Below, one piece after another: positions 33,010 through 45,387 of a stretch of DNA of 64,000 nt. Each line of letters opens with the position of its first letter. Position 1 is the stretch's first letter. The notes beneath the pieces were generated by a model. That model worked only from the letters and a program-made list of their open reading frames with translations, made no database searches and was not told where the DNA came from. The position numbers and the translations under genes are program-made. The DNA lies in NCBI GenBank assembly GCA_936450465.1, contig OW388299.1:38265548-38329547 (forward strand), read 5' to 3'. The stretch comes from Gibbula magus (lineage: Eukaryota; Mollusca; Gastropoda; Trochida; Trochidae).

Positions 33010-36000
33010 ATGAGCTCCGCGGAGTCACACGGGATGCAGAGCAGGGTCATGCTCAGTGAGGAGCTCAGACAGAAATACCGTCGTCTGCATCAGAAAGCTA
33101 AAGAAGTTGGACTTACCAGCGACGATTTTGAAAAGTTGGACTCTCTGAAGGAAATAGAAGAAGCGTCTCAGAGGAAGACGCTGATCTATCTCTATTTGTT
33201 CAGATTTTTCTCTGTTATTTTTGCTCTCTATGTTACCGTTTTGATGATATGGTGTTTGGATTGGCCCATAAAGAACGATAAACTTTTGTCGATTTATTTT
33301 CGTCTTCAAGGTTTTACTCATGATGATGTTTTACACGAGCCATGTGTCATTGAATCAGGTGATCATATTCAAGACGTTTTCAGACCACCAATCGGATGTG
33401 ATTTTTGTAGAGCAGTTAAGAAAATCGAACGCGTTTCTAAAATAACCCCTCAAGAATTTGAAGATAAATATGCATACTCAGGAATACCTGTTGTGATAAC
33501 TGATGGAATGAAGAACTGGACAGCGACTGACCACTTTAGTTACATGTTTTTCAAAAACATTTACAAGCCTGGAAGCCCAGCTCTGGAAAGCAGCGAAAGT
33601 AACTGTCAGTTCTTTCCTTACAAAACAGCCTTCAAGAACTTGGGTGAAGTTTTTGAAATGGACGAAGAAAGAGCTAATATGCAACACGGAGCCAAACCAT
33701 GGTATATTGGATGGTAGGTATTCCGTTTGATTAAATCAAGCTACCGGTATTAACCTTGAAAATTAGCCACCCTGAAAATGGTATCTGTCAATTTAAACAG
33801 TCAATTTAAAGAAACTCCTCAAAAAGTTAACAGCTTTAACCAAAAGTAGCCAAGTTATTGGCAATCAGTAATTACAATGCATCACATCACAGTTTGTACT
33901 GATTATCTTAAAGGAAGGGTTCTATTGAGTTATTCGTAATTTTGAAATGAGAAGAAATGTTGTCTGTTTATTAAGTTCACAACATTGTATTCAATAAAAG
34001 TATATCTATTGATAGAATATCCACAAAATTTTTCACATTCATAAAGGCGATGAATTTCACTTGTTTTTTCACTGTTTTTCTTTTGAATTTTTGTGTAATT
34101 TTTTTTGTCAAATTGTCAAACTAAAGTCACTGAAATATTAAAATCAATATGTTTCAACTGGATTGTGTAGCAAACAATGAAAAAAGTCTTAATTTTTTAA
34201 TGATTGCCAAATCTGCTTTTCTATATATGTAAATTTTTTATGGTGATATTTATGATAATAAACATGTGAAGTAACATTCCACTGCAAAAAGTATACTGTT
34301 AGTTCAGATACATTTGGCCAGTAATGATTGAAAAAGCTCTTAATGTGAAAATTGTTGAAATTTGTTACAAAATTTTATTATATTCAGGTTTAAATTTTTT
34401 TTACATCAATTTGTAGTCTTTTTAAAAAACATTTAAATGACCTGGTCCTTTTAAAGGAAAATTTGAGAAGTGTGTTAGAAATTTTTTAGCAATTGAAATT
34501 TTCACAATCATTTTCATTAGCCTTAAACCTACAAGAAGAAAATTTAAGTAGGAAATTAATTCTTTTATCATAACTATTTGAGCTATTCAAGTTTAGATAT
34601 AACCGTAATTTTTGAACCCATTAGATTTTTCTCACTTCCTATATTTTTAATTTTACATCATAAAATTTTATTTTTTTATATATGCATTTATCAATTATGC
34701 TGAATATTTAACCTAACTTTCATCACACATATTCATGCAGAAAAACAACTTCCTCTTCTTATTTAACTACAATTCATCCATGGTTTAATTACATAAAGAC
34801 TTCTTCCTGGATTAAAAATCTTCATAATCTGTGTAATCATCTCTGTAATCTGTTTACAGGAGCAACTGTGATGCTGCTGCCGGTAGCATACTGAGAGAAC
34901 ACTACACGCGACCCTACTTCCTTCCTCCTATAGCCGAGTCCAGTAAAACCGACTGGATATTCATGGGCAGTCCCGGATATGGCGCACATATGCATGTGAG
35001 TGACGCAGATTTTCTGAAGCCAATATTTCAGTTGAATAAAAAATAATTTTGGGGAGACACTGGTTTATATTAACCAATATGGGTATTCATAAAAAGGATT
35101 TTACAAATACCTTATCAATTTTTGATTTTTAATTTAAAATTTAAATGTTTTTAAAATTTAACAATAAAAGAAGAAGTATCTTAATTAATTTAAAAAAAAT
35201 AAGGTATCTCAATGTATTTAATAACAAACTCTGTCTCGGTTTTGAAAAAAACCCAGTTAACCTGGTAAGTTTTAATCACTTCGGTAAATTTAAAAAAATA
35301 GTGTTTGCTTTGGATATAAATCTATCATACCAGCCAATACCTGTCCATATTATATTAGACAATATTAAAATAAGAAGTAAAAGGGACATCCAGTGTGTTT
35401 TTTTATTGACATATGTAAAACGTTATATATATGTTATTTTATCAAGAAGTACAGTGGCCATAAATTGCTGTGTTAATGCTAGTCGACTTAGTTTAGTGAT
35501 AAATATGGGTTGATAGTGATTAAAATGTCATATATCTACTGTGCATGTAATGGGTCATATATCTACTGTGCATGTAATGGGTCATATATCTACTGTGCAT
35601 GTAATGGGTCATATAACTACTGTGCATGTAATGGGTCATATATCTACTGTGCATGTAATGGGTCATATATCTACTGTGCATGTAATGGGTCATATAACTA
35701 CTGTGCATGTAATGGGTCATATAACTACTGTGCATGTAATGGGTCATATAACTACTGTGCATGTAATGGGTCATATATCTACTGTGCATGTAATGGGTCA
35801 TATAACTACTGTGCATGTAATGGGTCATATATCTACTGTGCATGTAATGGGTCATATAACTACTGTGCATGTAATGGGTCATATATCTACTGTGCATGTA
35901 ATGGGTCATATAACTACTGTGCATGTAATGGGTCATATATCTACTGTGCATGTAATGGGTCATATAACTACTGTGCATGTAATGGGTCATATAACTACTG

Positions 36001-39000
36001 TGCATGTAATGGGTCATATAACTACTGTGCATGTAATGGGTCATATAACTACTGTGCATGTAATGGGTCATATAACTACTGTGCATGTAATGGGTCATAT
36101 ATCTACTGTGCATGTAATGGGACATATATCTACTGTGCATGTAATGGGTCATATATCTACTGTGCATGTAATGGGTCATATATCTACTGTGCATGTAATG
36201 GGTCATATAACTACTGTGCATGTAATGGGTCATATATCTACTGTGCATGTAATGGGTCATATAACAACTGTGCATGTAATGGGTCATATATCTACTGTGC
36301 ATGTAATGGGTCATATATCTACTGTGCATGTAATGGGTCATATAACTACTGTGCATGTAATGGGTCATATATCTACTGTGCATGTAATGGGTCATATAAC
36401 TACTGTGCATGTAATGGGACATATAACTACTGTGCATGTAATGGGTCATATATCTACTGTGCATGTAATGGGTCATATAACTACTGTGCATGTAATGGGT
36501 CATATAACTACTGTGCATGTAATGGGTCATATATCTACTGTGCATGTAATGGGTCATATATCTACTGTGCATGTAATGGGTCATATATCTACTGTGCATG
36601 TAATGGGTCATATAACTACTGTGCATGTAATGGGTCATATAACTACTGTGCATGTAATGGGTCATATAACTACTGTGCATGTAATGGGTCATATATCTAC
36701 TGTGCATGTAATGGGTCATATATCTACTGTGCATGTAATGGGTCATATATCTACTGTGCATGTAATGGGTCATATATCTACTGTGCATGTAATGGGTCAT
36801 ATATCTACTGTGCATGTAATGGGTCATATAACTACTGTGCATGTAATGGGACATGTAGTTTCAGTTTCTACACATATGTAAGACTGATTCTTGACTCTAG
36901 AACAAGTAATTATCATAAATTAGCAATAGGGGATGAATAAACAAGATGAGTGAAATTATTTAAACTGATATCATCAGCACATATGTTTTTTTGGCACATA
37001 TTAAAGTCAAATAAGATATTATGAAAAGCACTGGATGCCACCACCATTAAACATATTCATGTCAGACAATGATATATAATATCGGAAAATACCATATAAA
37101 AGTTTCTTTGATTGACATTTTAGAAATTTGAAGTATATTATGACAATTATTTATGGATGAACAACTTTAATCTGAGATCACAACAGATTTCTTTATTGTT
37201 TTCAAGTATTCACATGAGGTAATGGTATGATAAATTTATGTCAGACAATACCATATCATATCGAACAATGTATGGTTCATGTCAGACTCTTTAATTATGT
37301 CTGTCAGGGTACGGGCTATCATTCACTGTTTTAAGATCATTATGGTGCGACATTGTTTTGCATAATAAATACATACATTTTACACTCTATTCATAAAAAT
37401 CTTATTGGACGTATGCTCATGTAATAATCTTTATTACCCATATGGTTGAAAATAACCTAGTTAATATTTTTGATACGAGCATATGAGCACATATCATGTT
37501 TGCCTAGCAACCATTGACTACCTGTATTTCGTCGTCTATGACATCATAAAACAATTGTTCGTGATGTCATTGTAGCTTGCCGTCGCAAGAGAAGAAGGTT
37601 TTTTCCTGGCTATTTTTACGAGAATGAAATGGAATAGAATGGGTAATAACGAAATATTAATAATATATACTTTCCGAATATGACTTCCGAAACCAGTGCA
37701 AATTTATGTATAACTCTCGCTTTCACTCGGGCAATACAAAAATTCACACTTGTTTTGTTAGAGTCATATGTCACACTTCCTTGGGTAATAATCTCTATTT
37801 ATGATGCAGGTGGACAATGTAGGACACCCGTCCTGGCAGGCGCAGGTGACTGGAACCAAGAGGTGGACGCTGGAAGCCCCACCGGAGTGTTACCTAGATT
37901 GTGTCACTAGCATGGACGTCACTGTCAAACCAGGGGAGATAAGTGAGTCTATTGTTTATATGCCTGCCTCTAAAAAAAATTGAGAAACTTCCTTATTCAT
38001 ATTTTTGTCAATGTTTAAACAAATGTGAGTTGGTCAAGAGCTGTTTTTTGACCATGGCTGTCCCCATCACACATGGGGAGAAGAAGTGAATTTGGCAAAA
38101 TTTAGATTTACATTCATATTTTTGTGGATGAAAAAACTATGAACTGTCACAAACATGGATGTCTCCATCACACTAGATGATGTAAGTTATCATTTGCCAA
38201 CATCCTTCACAAAGCAAGAACTGTTTGTCCAGTGCCAAGCTCCTGATCCCTCCTTGCTGCAGTTTCATGCACACACTGTAATAGAGTATTATAGAAACTG
38301 TTTGTCCAATAAAAAATCTTGTTAAAAATGTCATTTGCAATCAGAATTGCTTTATTAAAACCATTGACTGATAGAATTAAAAACAATAAACTCAATAAAA
38401 CAAAGCTCAGGAGTGCCATAACCCTTCTACCACTAAGAAAGCTGAACGCTAATATGTTTTCTGTAGAGGCCTGGAGGGGTGAAAGGGTTAAGTGTTTGTG
38501 CTTCTAGTACAAAATTATTTTGTGAACATATATAAATTAGGTACATTTCTGGAGTAATCTTTTAAATAAAACACTCAATATCGGAAACAATTTTCACAAC
38601 ATGAGAAGTCTGTGTAAAAAATAAAGACATCTACACCTCGATAAACATGCACAGCTGAATGTGATGTCATTAGAAAGATGTTCCTTCCTGGTGTACGACA
38701 TGATTTATGATGTAGAACAAAATAAAAAAGATTCTTGAGGTTGCAAGAGTGACAGCCTCAGAAAAGTAACATTGGAAAATCAACCACAATGCTTCAGTGA
38801 ACAGAGACGGTGCACATTTTCCTCCTCTTGTTGTCATCTTTGCTAACAATGTCATATTGACCGCAATGCTTTGCACTTAAAAAAAACATCTTCACAACGT
38901 CACAGGCGTAACGAAAAGATTTCCATATCTTCTCATTCCGCCCTTGACCTCAACCTTCGTATTTTCAGTGCTAAGATTTTAACGTACTGCAGGCTAATCG

Positions 39001-42000
39001 GATAAGCCAATCAGAAGACAGTTGTATTGCCTCTGTGACTGTGTCGATCGTCGCTATTTTGAATTTGTTCCGAATGTAAACTGCGATTTCATTGGCTGTA
39101 TGTTAGCAGATGGTAAGGGACGTAACTCGTGATCACAATAGGTGTCGCTGATTCGTTTCACCACTTCTGCCTATGTTGAAGGCAAGGTAAAAAATGGAGA
39201 GATCTCGATACATTTTCACCTTGCTGTGGGAAGATGAAAAAACCGGATACTGTCCATATTTAGATTGTGAAACACCTTTCCAAATAAGTGGCATTTCTCT
39301 GCTTAAGTGGGGTTGAGAAAATAGGTGAAATATCATGTTTATAACTTTCAATGAGATAGTTATATTATATTAATATGACACTATACTTTTTGACTTGCAT
39401 GGTAACATGATCATGTACTGATGTAAGTTAACTGTCAGACACCTTTGATACAAAAATGATATTTTGCCTATTAAAAATAGGCATGCATGTTTTAACGCTT
39501 TTAAAAAAAGCCATTTAATACTTTAAAAGGAATTTTCATCAATAAATGAGACTTGAGAACAACTATATAAGAGTATGTGACGTTGAATCATAATGTGATA
39601 TTCATCAAGATCACTCCCTAAACGCTGTTTAAAGGGGCAGTAGCACGTTTTTTTGCTAAAATAAGTTGATGAAATGTATTAGAAAAATAATTTCACCAAT
39701 AGTAAAACATCCTTCTCTCTTCGGAAAATAAAGTTTAAAATGAGTGTACATGTTTTGGTAAAGCCATGGGAATCGTTTTTGTAATACAAAATAATAAATT
39801 GTGTTCACAATAAAATGGCCGCCATGCAATTTTTTCTTTCTTTATACCCAACATAGGTTTTACCATTACAGATAATTGGTTTGTGTAATAAGATGTTTTA
39901 CCCTCTAAAGTTAATTTAAATGACATAAACTGTCATTATGAATAGGAAATTTGAAAAAATAATTTTTGCAAAAAACTTGCTACTGCCCCTTTAAGTTACT
40001 TCTTCCAAATTACCGCTAGAATGATGAAATCCTGTGTACAAGTAAAAGGATTACTTCCTAAAAGAACTTGTTTTCAATTCTTCTAATGAACCAAAAGCTA
40101 GAATGCTTAAATCCTTAAAATTATAACTGAATGTTTGGTGATGATTCATTGCATCTCAAAAACCTATTTTATGATATGTCAGTCGTCAAAGTTAGATAAC
40201 TTATCATACAAAAGTTAATGAACTGCAGAGCCAATGTTTCTGTTTTTCTTTAAGAACAATATAAAATAATGAGGATCGCCAATAAAATAAGATTGTTATG
40301 ATTACATTTATTAATGTTTCAAAGTTTATACAATATTGATGGAAATGTAATTAATAATGGCTACATTTTGAAAAGCATGTTTGAGTTTAGAAAAGGAATG
40401 TGTACATTTTAAACTAATATATACACAGAGAAAACTGAAAAAAATAGGGAGCAAAAGCTAACAGTTAGCTAGCTTTTGAGGTCTGTATGTCATTACATTT
40501 GTTAGATGTTTATTTGAACAACCTTTCTAGTGCATGCATTGATCTGTGTCCCAGATTTTGACCTTTAGTAAATTTTCAACATTTGTAGGTATGCTGCAAA
40601 AATCAAATCTTAATTCACAAAGCTATAAATGATGCATGAATCACATAATCAGTTATATACATTTTCCAGAAAATAATTTATGAGAAAGTTTATAAAATAT
40701 TGTTTAAAAATTGAAAGTGTTGATTTTATATAGTGTATATTATATAGGTGTATATTTTTTGATATATTACTTTGTTGATGGCATTATTAAATTGTCAGGA
40801 CAGCTCTCAGAATATTATTTTTTGACACTCATAACTTTGACATTTTATTTAGCCCTAAACCAACATTATCTTTGTCAAATAATATTCAGATCAGGTTTAA
40901 CAGCTACTTGTTCAGGTATCCTGGAGTTGATTTGTGTAGATAAGCAGGTATTTATAGTGTGTCCACATGCGTGTAAAGAAAAGCAATAACACAGTGTTAT
41001 GTGATGTGAATATGTTTTTTATTTCTACTGATGACTTGACAGTTTATATGAAATTTTGTTTATCCCTCAGGTATATAATGCGGGGGGATATAGTCATTGG
41101 CTAAGTGTGTCTGTCTGTCCGTCCGTCCATGATCTCATGGTTTCCGGAGCAATACTCAAAAACTACTTGACCAATCTTCACCAAATTTGCCATGTACATG
41201 TGCCTTTTGGGTTTAAACTATTTCAATTTTGCTTTTTTGTTTTTGTGTTTCTATGGTAACAATTTGGCCTTTGTCTATTTGAAGGCTAGGGTTTTTTCCA
41301 AAACAGATCTCTAAAACTACAACCTCACCAAATTTGGTATACTGCCTCCCCATATCATTAGATGTGCCTTTTTGGGTTTTGAACTTTTCAAAACTTTATT
41401 TAGCAACCTCAATCTAGGACATGCAGTTTAAAGGTTAACAAAACTAGGACCTGGAATTAAAAGGTTAACAAAGCTAGAACCTGCAATTAATGGTTAACCA
41501 GATTAGGTCCTGCATTTAAAGGAAAGATTCTCTCCAGTATTTCTTGTTGAAACAAAAATCGACTAGAACTTGAACCTACACTATATGGGTTAAACAGACT
41601 AGAACCTGCGGTTAAATGCTTAATAACGCTAGAACCTGTAGTTAAACAGTTAAACTGACTAGAACCTGCAGTTAAATGCTTAAGAACGCTAGAACCTATA
41701 GTTAAACGGTTAAACTGACTAGAACCTACAATTAAATGCTTAATCAATATAATTATGATCTGCAGTTAAATGGTTAACCAATCTAGGATCTGTAGTTAAA
41801 GCTTTCATAAGATTTGAAGTTTAGGTTTAACGTATCAGACTAGGACCTGCAGTTTAGGTTTAACGTATCAGACTAGGACCTGCAGTTTAGGGTTAAAGTA
41901 TGAGACTAGGACCTGCAGTTTAGGGTTAACGTGTCAGACTAGGACCTGCAGTTTAGGGTTAACGCATCAGACTAGGACCTGCAGTTTAGGTTTAACGTGT

Positions 42001-43778
42001 CAGACTAGGACCTGCAGTTTAGGGTTAACATATCAGATTAGGACCTGCAGTTTAGGGTTAACGTATCAGACTAGGACCTGCAGTTTAGGGTTATAACGTA
42101 TGAGACTAGGACCTGCAGTTTAGGGTTAACGTATCAGACTAGGACCTGCAGTTTAGGGTTAACGTGTCAGACTAGGACCTGCAGTTTAGTGTTACAATAT
42201 CAGACTAGGACCTGCAGTTTAGGGTTAACGTATCAGACTAAGACCTGCAGTTTAGGGTTAAAGTATGAGACTAGGACCTGCAGTTTAGGGTTATAAAGTA
42301 TGAGACTAGGACCTGCAGTTTAGGGTTAACGTATCAGACTAGGACCTGCAGTTTAGGGTTAACGTGTCAGACTAGGACCTGCAGTTTAGTGTTACAATAT
42401 CAGACTAGGACCTGCAGTTTAGTGTTACAATATCAGACTAGGACCTGCAGTTTAGGGTTAACGTGTCAGACTAGGACCTGCAGTTTAGGGTATCAGGCTT
42501 GGAGCTGCAATTAATGGTTAACAAAACTAGGACCTGCTGTTAGGGGTTAACATACCAGACGAGGAAAAGAGTAAATCAAGGACTTGCTGTAACCTCCCAC
42601 TGAGCTGTCTCTCGCTAATATGATCAGACGCAAGAGCAGTGTAGTTATCGGGGTCAATCATGTGCGAAATGAAGTCCTTTAAATATCTTGAATGACATAT
42701 TACTTAAACTCCTGCCAACTTAATTTTGTTACTGGGCTGTCATTGATAGGTCATGCTTGATCGAAGATACATAATTTGTACCATTAATATAAATTGGCTT
42801 GTAATCATTTATTGACCGGTAAAAATAGAAAAAGAACTCAATGCATAAACCTGTTGTGGCAGTTTCAGTTTCAAGGCAAATACATCTCATTTCTGTAAAC
42901 ATATTTGCTGTCTGTGATCACATATGTCCAATCTAAAAGAAATTTCAACATATATAGTTAAAAACTGTGTGACTTGAATTAGAGCTGTCTTTTATTGTTT
43001 TCAATATCTCGATACATATGTAATGATAATACATCCAAATCCCAATATGGCTTTGTTATCGATGTGGTCAAGTTTTAAACATGGTTTCTAACAATCTTTA
43101 CTTGAATGCATTTCTGTTAAATCTCTATTTTATTTGAAATTGAGCACTGCTGTCAGGGCAAAAAAATAATAAACAAGTAAAATATTGAAGATAGTTTGGT
43201 ATATGTTTCGACCGTATCAATTTCTTTGCAATTTTTCGTTGTTATTTTCTTACTCTGAATAGCATGACAGATGATGTTGGTAATGGTTGAGATGATGTCG
43301 ACACAGTGATGTAAAAACAAATTGACAATGATGATGATTATGATGATAATGAGGATGACAAAGATTTAGATGTGATTAACATATCGACAATCTAGTACCT
43401 GCGTTGCAAATGTTTTCGATAGATGCATGTCTCAGAGTGTCTACAGCCTTGTTATCTTCTTTCTCTTTCTGACGTTAAATTCAACCAATTACAGGCCAGT
43501 TCAAGTAACAAATCGGTTCGACGACTTCCTAGCGTTGTTGCTTATTGGTCAGATTGAAAGGCCTATTGCTATGACGAGTGTAACGTTTGATCTGGTTTTA
43601 ATTAGATTGTTTGATAGATAACAATTGTGTTGATTTTGCGTTGATCATGATGATGATGAAAACTTTATGATGAATATCGCCTTCTGTTTCAGTTGTCCTG
43701 GATACGAACTGGTGGTTTCACTCGACGCTAAACGTTGGAGAGGACATCAGCATAACTATTGGATCAGAATATGACTAA
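33010..43778 (+). CDS. Single-pass membrane JmjC/cupin-like Fe(II)/2-oxoglutarate oxygenase, four exons
   Basis: Exons 33010-33713, 34860-34995, 37810-37942, 43693-43778 join at GT-AG sites (phases 2,0,1) into 352 codons plus TAA. Order: short N-terminal region with a coiled-coil-like stretch at 14-53 (EELRQKYRRLHQKAKE), a membrane helix at about 57-83 (FSVIFALYVTVLMIW), then a catalytic domain from about 145 to the end. VDDGMKNW-like FGIPVVITDG context at 157-170 and WYIGWSNCDAA at 231-241 resemble cupin-like/JmjC proteins. H280-V-D282 is the iron-binding HxD and H334 (WWFHSTLN) the distal histidine. The topology suggests a type II protein with a lumenal or extracellular catalytic domain. 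The start is ATG 33010; the open frame continues upstream without ATG to a stop at 32905. The substrate is unknown. Intron 2 holds a 27-bp minisatellite; intron 3 holds a MITE and a 33-bp minisatellite. Confidence 0.88.
35528..36850 (+). repeat. 27-bp minisatellite, 49 tandem copies, in intron 2 of the JmjC gene
   Basis: The unit begins TCATATATCTACTGTGCATG and is exactly 27 bp; 49 copies fit the span without length change. Variation is almost confined to one position (TATATC versus TATAAC), plus rare TCA to ACA and TAC to AAC changes. Because 27 is a multiple of 3 and the unit lacks stops in several frames, open frames of over 440 codons appear on both strands; these are not evidence of coding. 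Confidence 0.97.
37440..37665. other. Possible inverted-end miniature element in intron 2 of the JmjC gene
   Basis: ATTACCCATAT at the left and ATGGGTAATAACGAAATATTAATAATAT at the right are roughly inverted, with an interior containing GTTTGCCTAGCAACCATTG and ATGACATCATAAA. It resembles a MITE in structure, but the arms are short. Confidence 0.3.
39629..39994. mobile_element. Complete MITE with AGGGGCAGTAGCA terminal repeats and TTAA flanks
   Basis: [TTAA]AGGGGCAGTAGCA at the left and TGCTACTGCCCCT[TTAA] at the right (39991-39994). The TTAA pair fits piggyBac-type insertion, but a TA duplication inside it cannot be excluded. The interior carries AATGGCCGCCATG. Partial copies lie at 2563 and 30857. 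It is in intron 3 of the JmjC gene. Confidence 0.8.
41067..41400. mobile_element. Tandem-core element head (GGGGGATATAG, CGTCCGTCC) in JmjC intron 3
   Basis: ATGCGGGGGGATATAG then TGTCTGTCCGTCCGTCC, then ACTCAAAAACTACTTGACC..CACCAAATTTG and TGTGCCTTTTGGG. This is the same layout as the elements at 11403 and 14610. A second, weaker core starts near 41305. The right end was not found; the 33-bp minisatellite follows directly. Confidence 0.65.
41400..42560 (+). repeat. 33-bp minisatellite in intron 3 of the JmjC gene
   Basis: From about 41820 to 42490 the unit ACTAGGACCTGCAGTTTAGG, then GTTAACGTATCAG, repeats at about 33 bp, roughly 20 copies with small indels. On the left (41400-41800) older, more diverged units (CTAGAACCTGCAGTTAAA..) occur, and a few degenerate ones extend to about 42560. 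The unit contains the palindromes CTGCAG and GTTAAC. Confidence 0.92.
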
Positions 43779-44107
43779 CGTGTTTTTAAATCAACAAATT
43801 TTCCGTTATAACCATACTGACAATAACAATGAAAGAGAAGTTTGAAATATATTATTTAACATCATGGGCTTATGCTTCCTATAAAATGTTTTTGTTTCTC
43901 ATCATTGCCTGACCCCAAGATGTTAAAAAACATTTCCCCTCTTTAACTCTGAATTCTGAAATGAACACGATCTCTGTTTGAATTCTATATCCAAAATTTT
44001 TCGTTGATTTGAAGAAATCCCTAAAATATCAAGGATTTTCAATGTACAGTATTTCTTTTCTATACCACCCTTCAGTGTATTGTGGACTTAGTTGTAATGC
44101 GGGGTAA

Positions 44108-44113
44108 AATAAA
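44108..44113 (+). terminator. Candidate poly(A) signal of the JmjC gene
   Basis: AATAAA about 330 bases after the stop codon. Motif match only. Confidence 0.4.
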
Positions 44114-44524
44114 AATGATAGTTAAAATAATACCTGTCCAGTTTACAGAAATATGAGAGGAGGAAAAAATGTATATCTGTTTATGTAGCCTTATATTGTA
44201 ATAATTAAATAATTGAAATAAGATTTTAAAACATCTTGAGACATCAATTTACACCAGAGAATATATTCATATATTATATTTTTTTCTTAGGAATTTCTTT
44301 TTACATGCAATGATTTGCTGTGTCATTTATCAGGATAAAGGACAAGTTACCCAACTGAAAATTATGCTTTTTATATATGAAGCATAATTGTTTTACAATG
44401 ACATTTTATGTACTATGTATTCAGACATTTGCAAATTAACAACAATGGAATGTAATTTTTCAACAGTTTTTTGAAAAATGTATCTTTTATTTTGGGTAAA
44501 AACATATTATCAAGTTTGCGATTC

Positions 44525-44726
44525 ATTTTGAGATTTGTATATACCATTGATTGTAATACCAATCTTTTGATTAAGATTTGTGAAATGTGTGTGAATAAGT
44601 TAATTTATTAATAATTAGTGTTTGAGTTTGAGACTTTTTATATACCATTGATTGTAATACCAATCTTTTGATTAAAAATTTTTAAATGTGTGTGAATAAG
44701 TTTATTTATTAATTACTATTAATAAA
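44525..44726. repeat. Tandem duplication, period about 101 bp
   Basis: TATATACCATTGATTGTAAT starts at 44538 and again at 44639. Both are followed by ACCAATCTTTTGATTAA and AAATGTGTGTGAATAAGTT. Confidence 0.85.
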
Positions 44727-45104
44727 TTTTTTTTAATTTGAATGCATTTTATTAGGTGTACATTTTGATTTTAAAGTGTGTATCTTGTTTTGACATGTAT
44801 AAAATTGTTGAAGTGAAATATTTATTAAGATTTCAAATGAGAATTTATTGTATGTTTTAACAGAATCTGAATATATTGCTTTTAAACCTGTAAGTCATGT
44901 TGCATCAACATTTTCATTCTGAGTTTCTATTTTGTTATTATATATTGGTTATGCTTAAAAAAGATTAGGATTTGGTCACTTTTATTATATTTTTAGATAT
45001 TTTGGGGTTGAAAAAAAAGCTGTATTTTTAATAAAGTAATGTTAGTTGTGGTTTGACTTTTAAAACATATAGACAAAAATCCACTTTGGGCTATGTCAAA
45101 AATG

Positions 45105-45387
45105 GACGGGATAGCGCGTTCAGCTTCGGATCAAGAGGTCTGAGGTTCAAATCCCGCCAGGCGCACGGCAACTTTGTCTGCAGTAGAGAACTGTTCTACA
45201 CACAGTAAGGTTTGGGTGCAATGTTACAATGTTCAGTGCAGTACCACAAATGGTTCGCTAGTTCCAGCCGTTTCAGGTTTCACCGCAATAAATAGCCACA
45301 TGGTGTTGCGGGCTTTCTCCCTGCAATAATACTAGCAGCCACGATATAAGTAAAAGCAGCTTTAAACCCCAAATCATCTCACATCAC
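45105..45387 (+). mobile_element. tRNA-derived SINE copy with A-box deletion
   Basis: GACGGGATAGCGCGTTCAGC lacks the CAGTGGTTAG segment of the A-box, while GAGGTTCAAATCCCG (B-box) is intact. Family body and CACATCACC tail follow. Perfect 14-bp duplications CTATGTCAAAAATG lie at 45091-45104 and 45388-45401. Confidence 0.92.

Larger units (their letters stand above)
43779..45104. other. 3' UTR of the JmjC gene and spacer
   Basis: AT-rich non-coding DNA. AATAAA at 44108-44113 is the first good poly(A) signal after the stop. A roughly 101-bp tandem duplication lies at 44525-44726. Confidence 0.5.

Noticed and set aside
35510..36940. Giant cysteine-rich repeat protein (SYIYCACNG)n of 476 codons, and partners of over 440 codons in other frames
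   Set aside because: The frames are open only because a 27-bp unit is a multiple of three and lacks stops. Three frames on both strands are open equally. It lies inside an intron with intact splice sites on both sides.
41820..42490. Interstitial telomere repeat
   Set aside because: TTTAGGG occurs once per 33-bp unit and is not tandem; animal telomeres are usually TTAGGG arrays.
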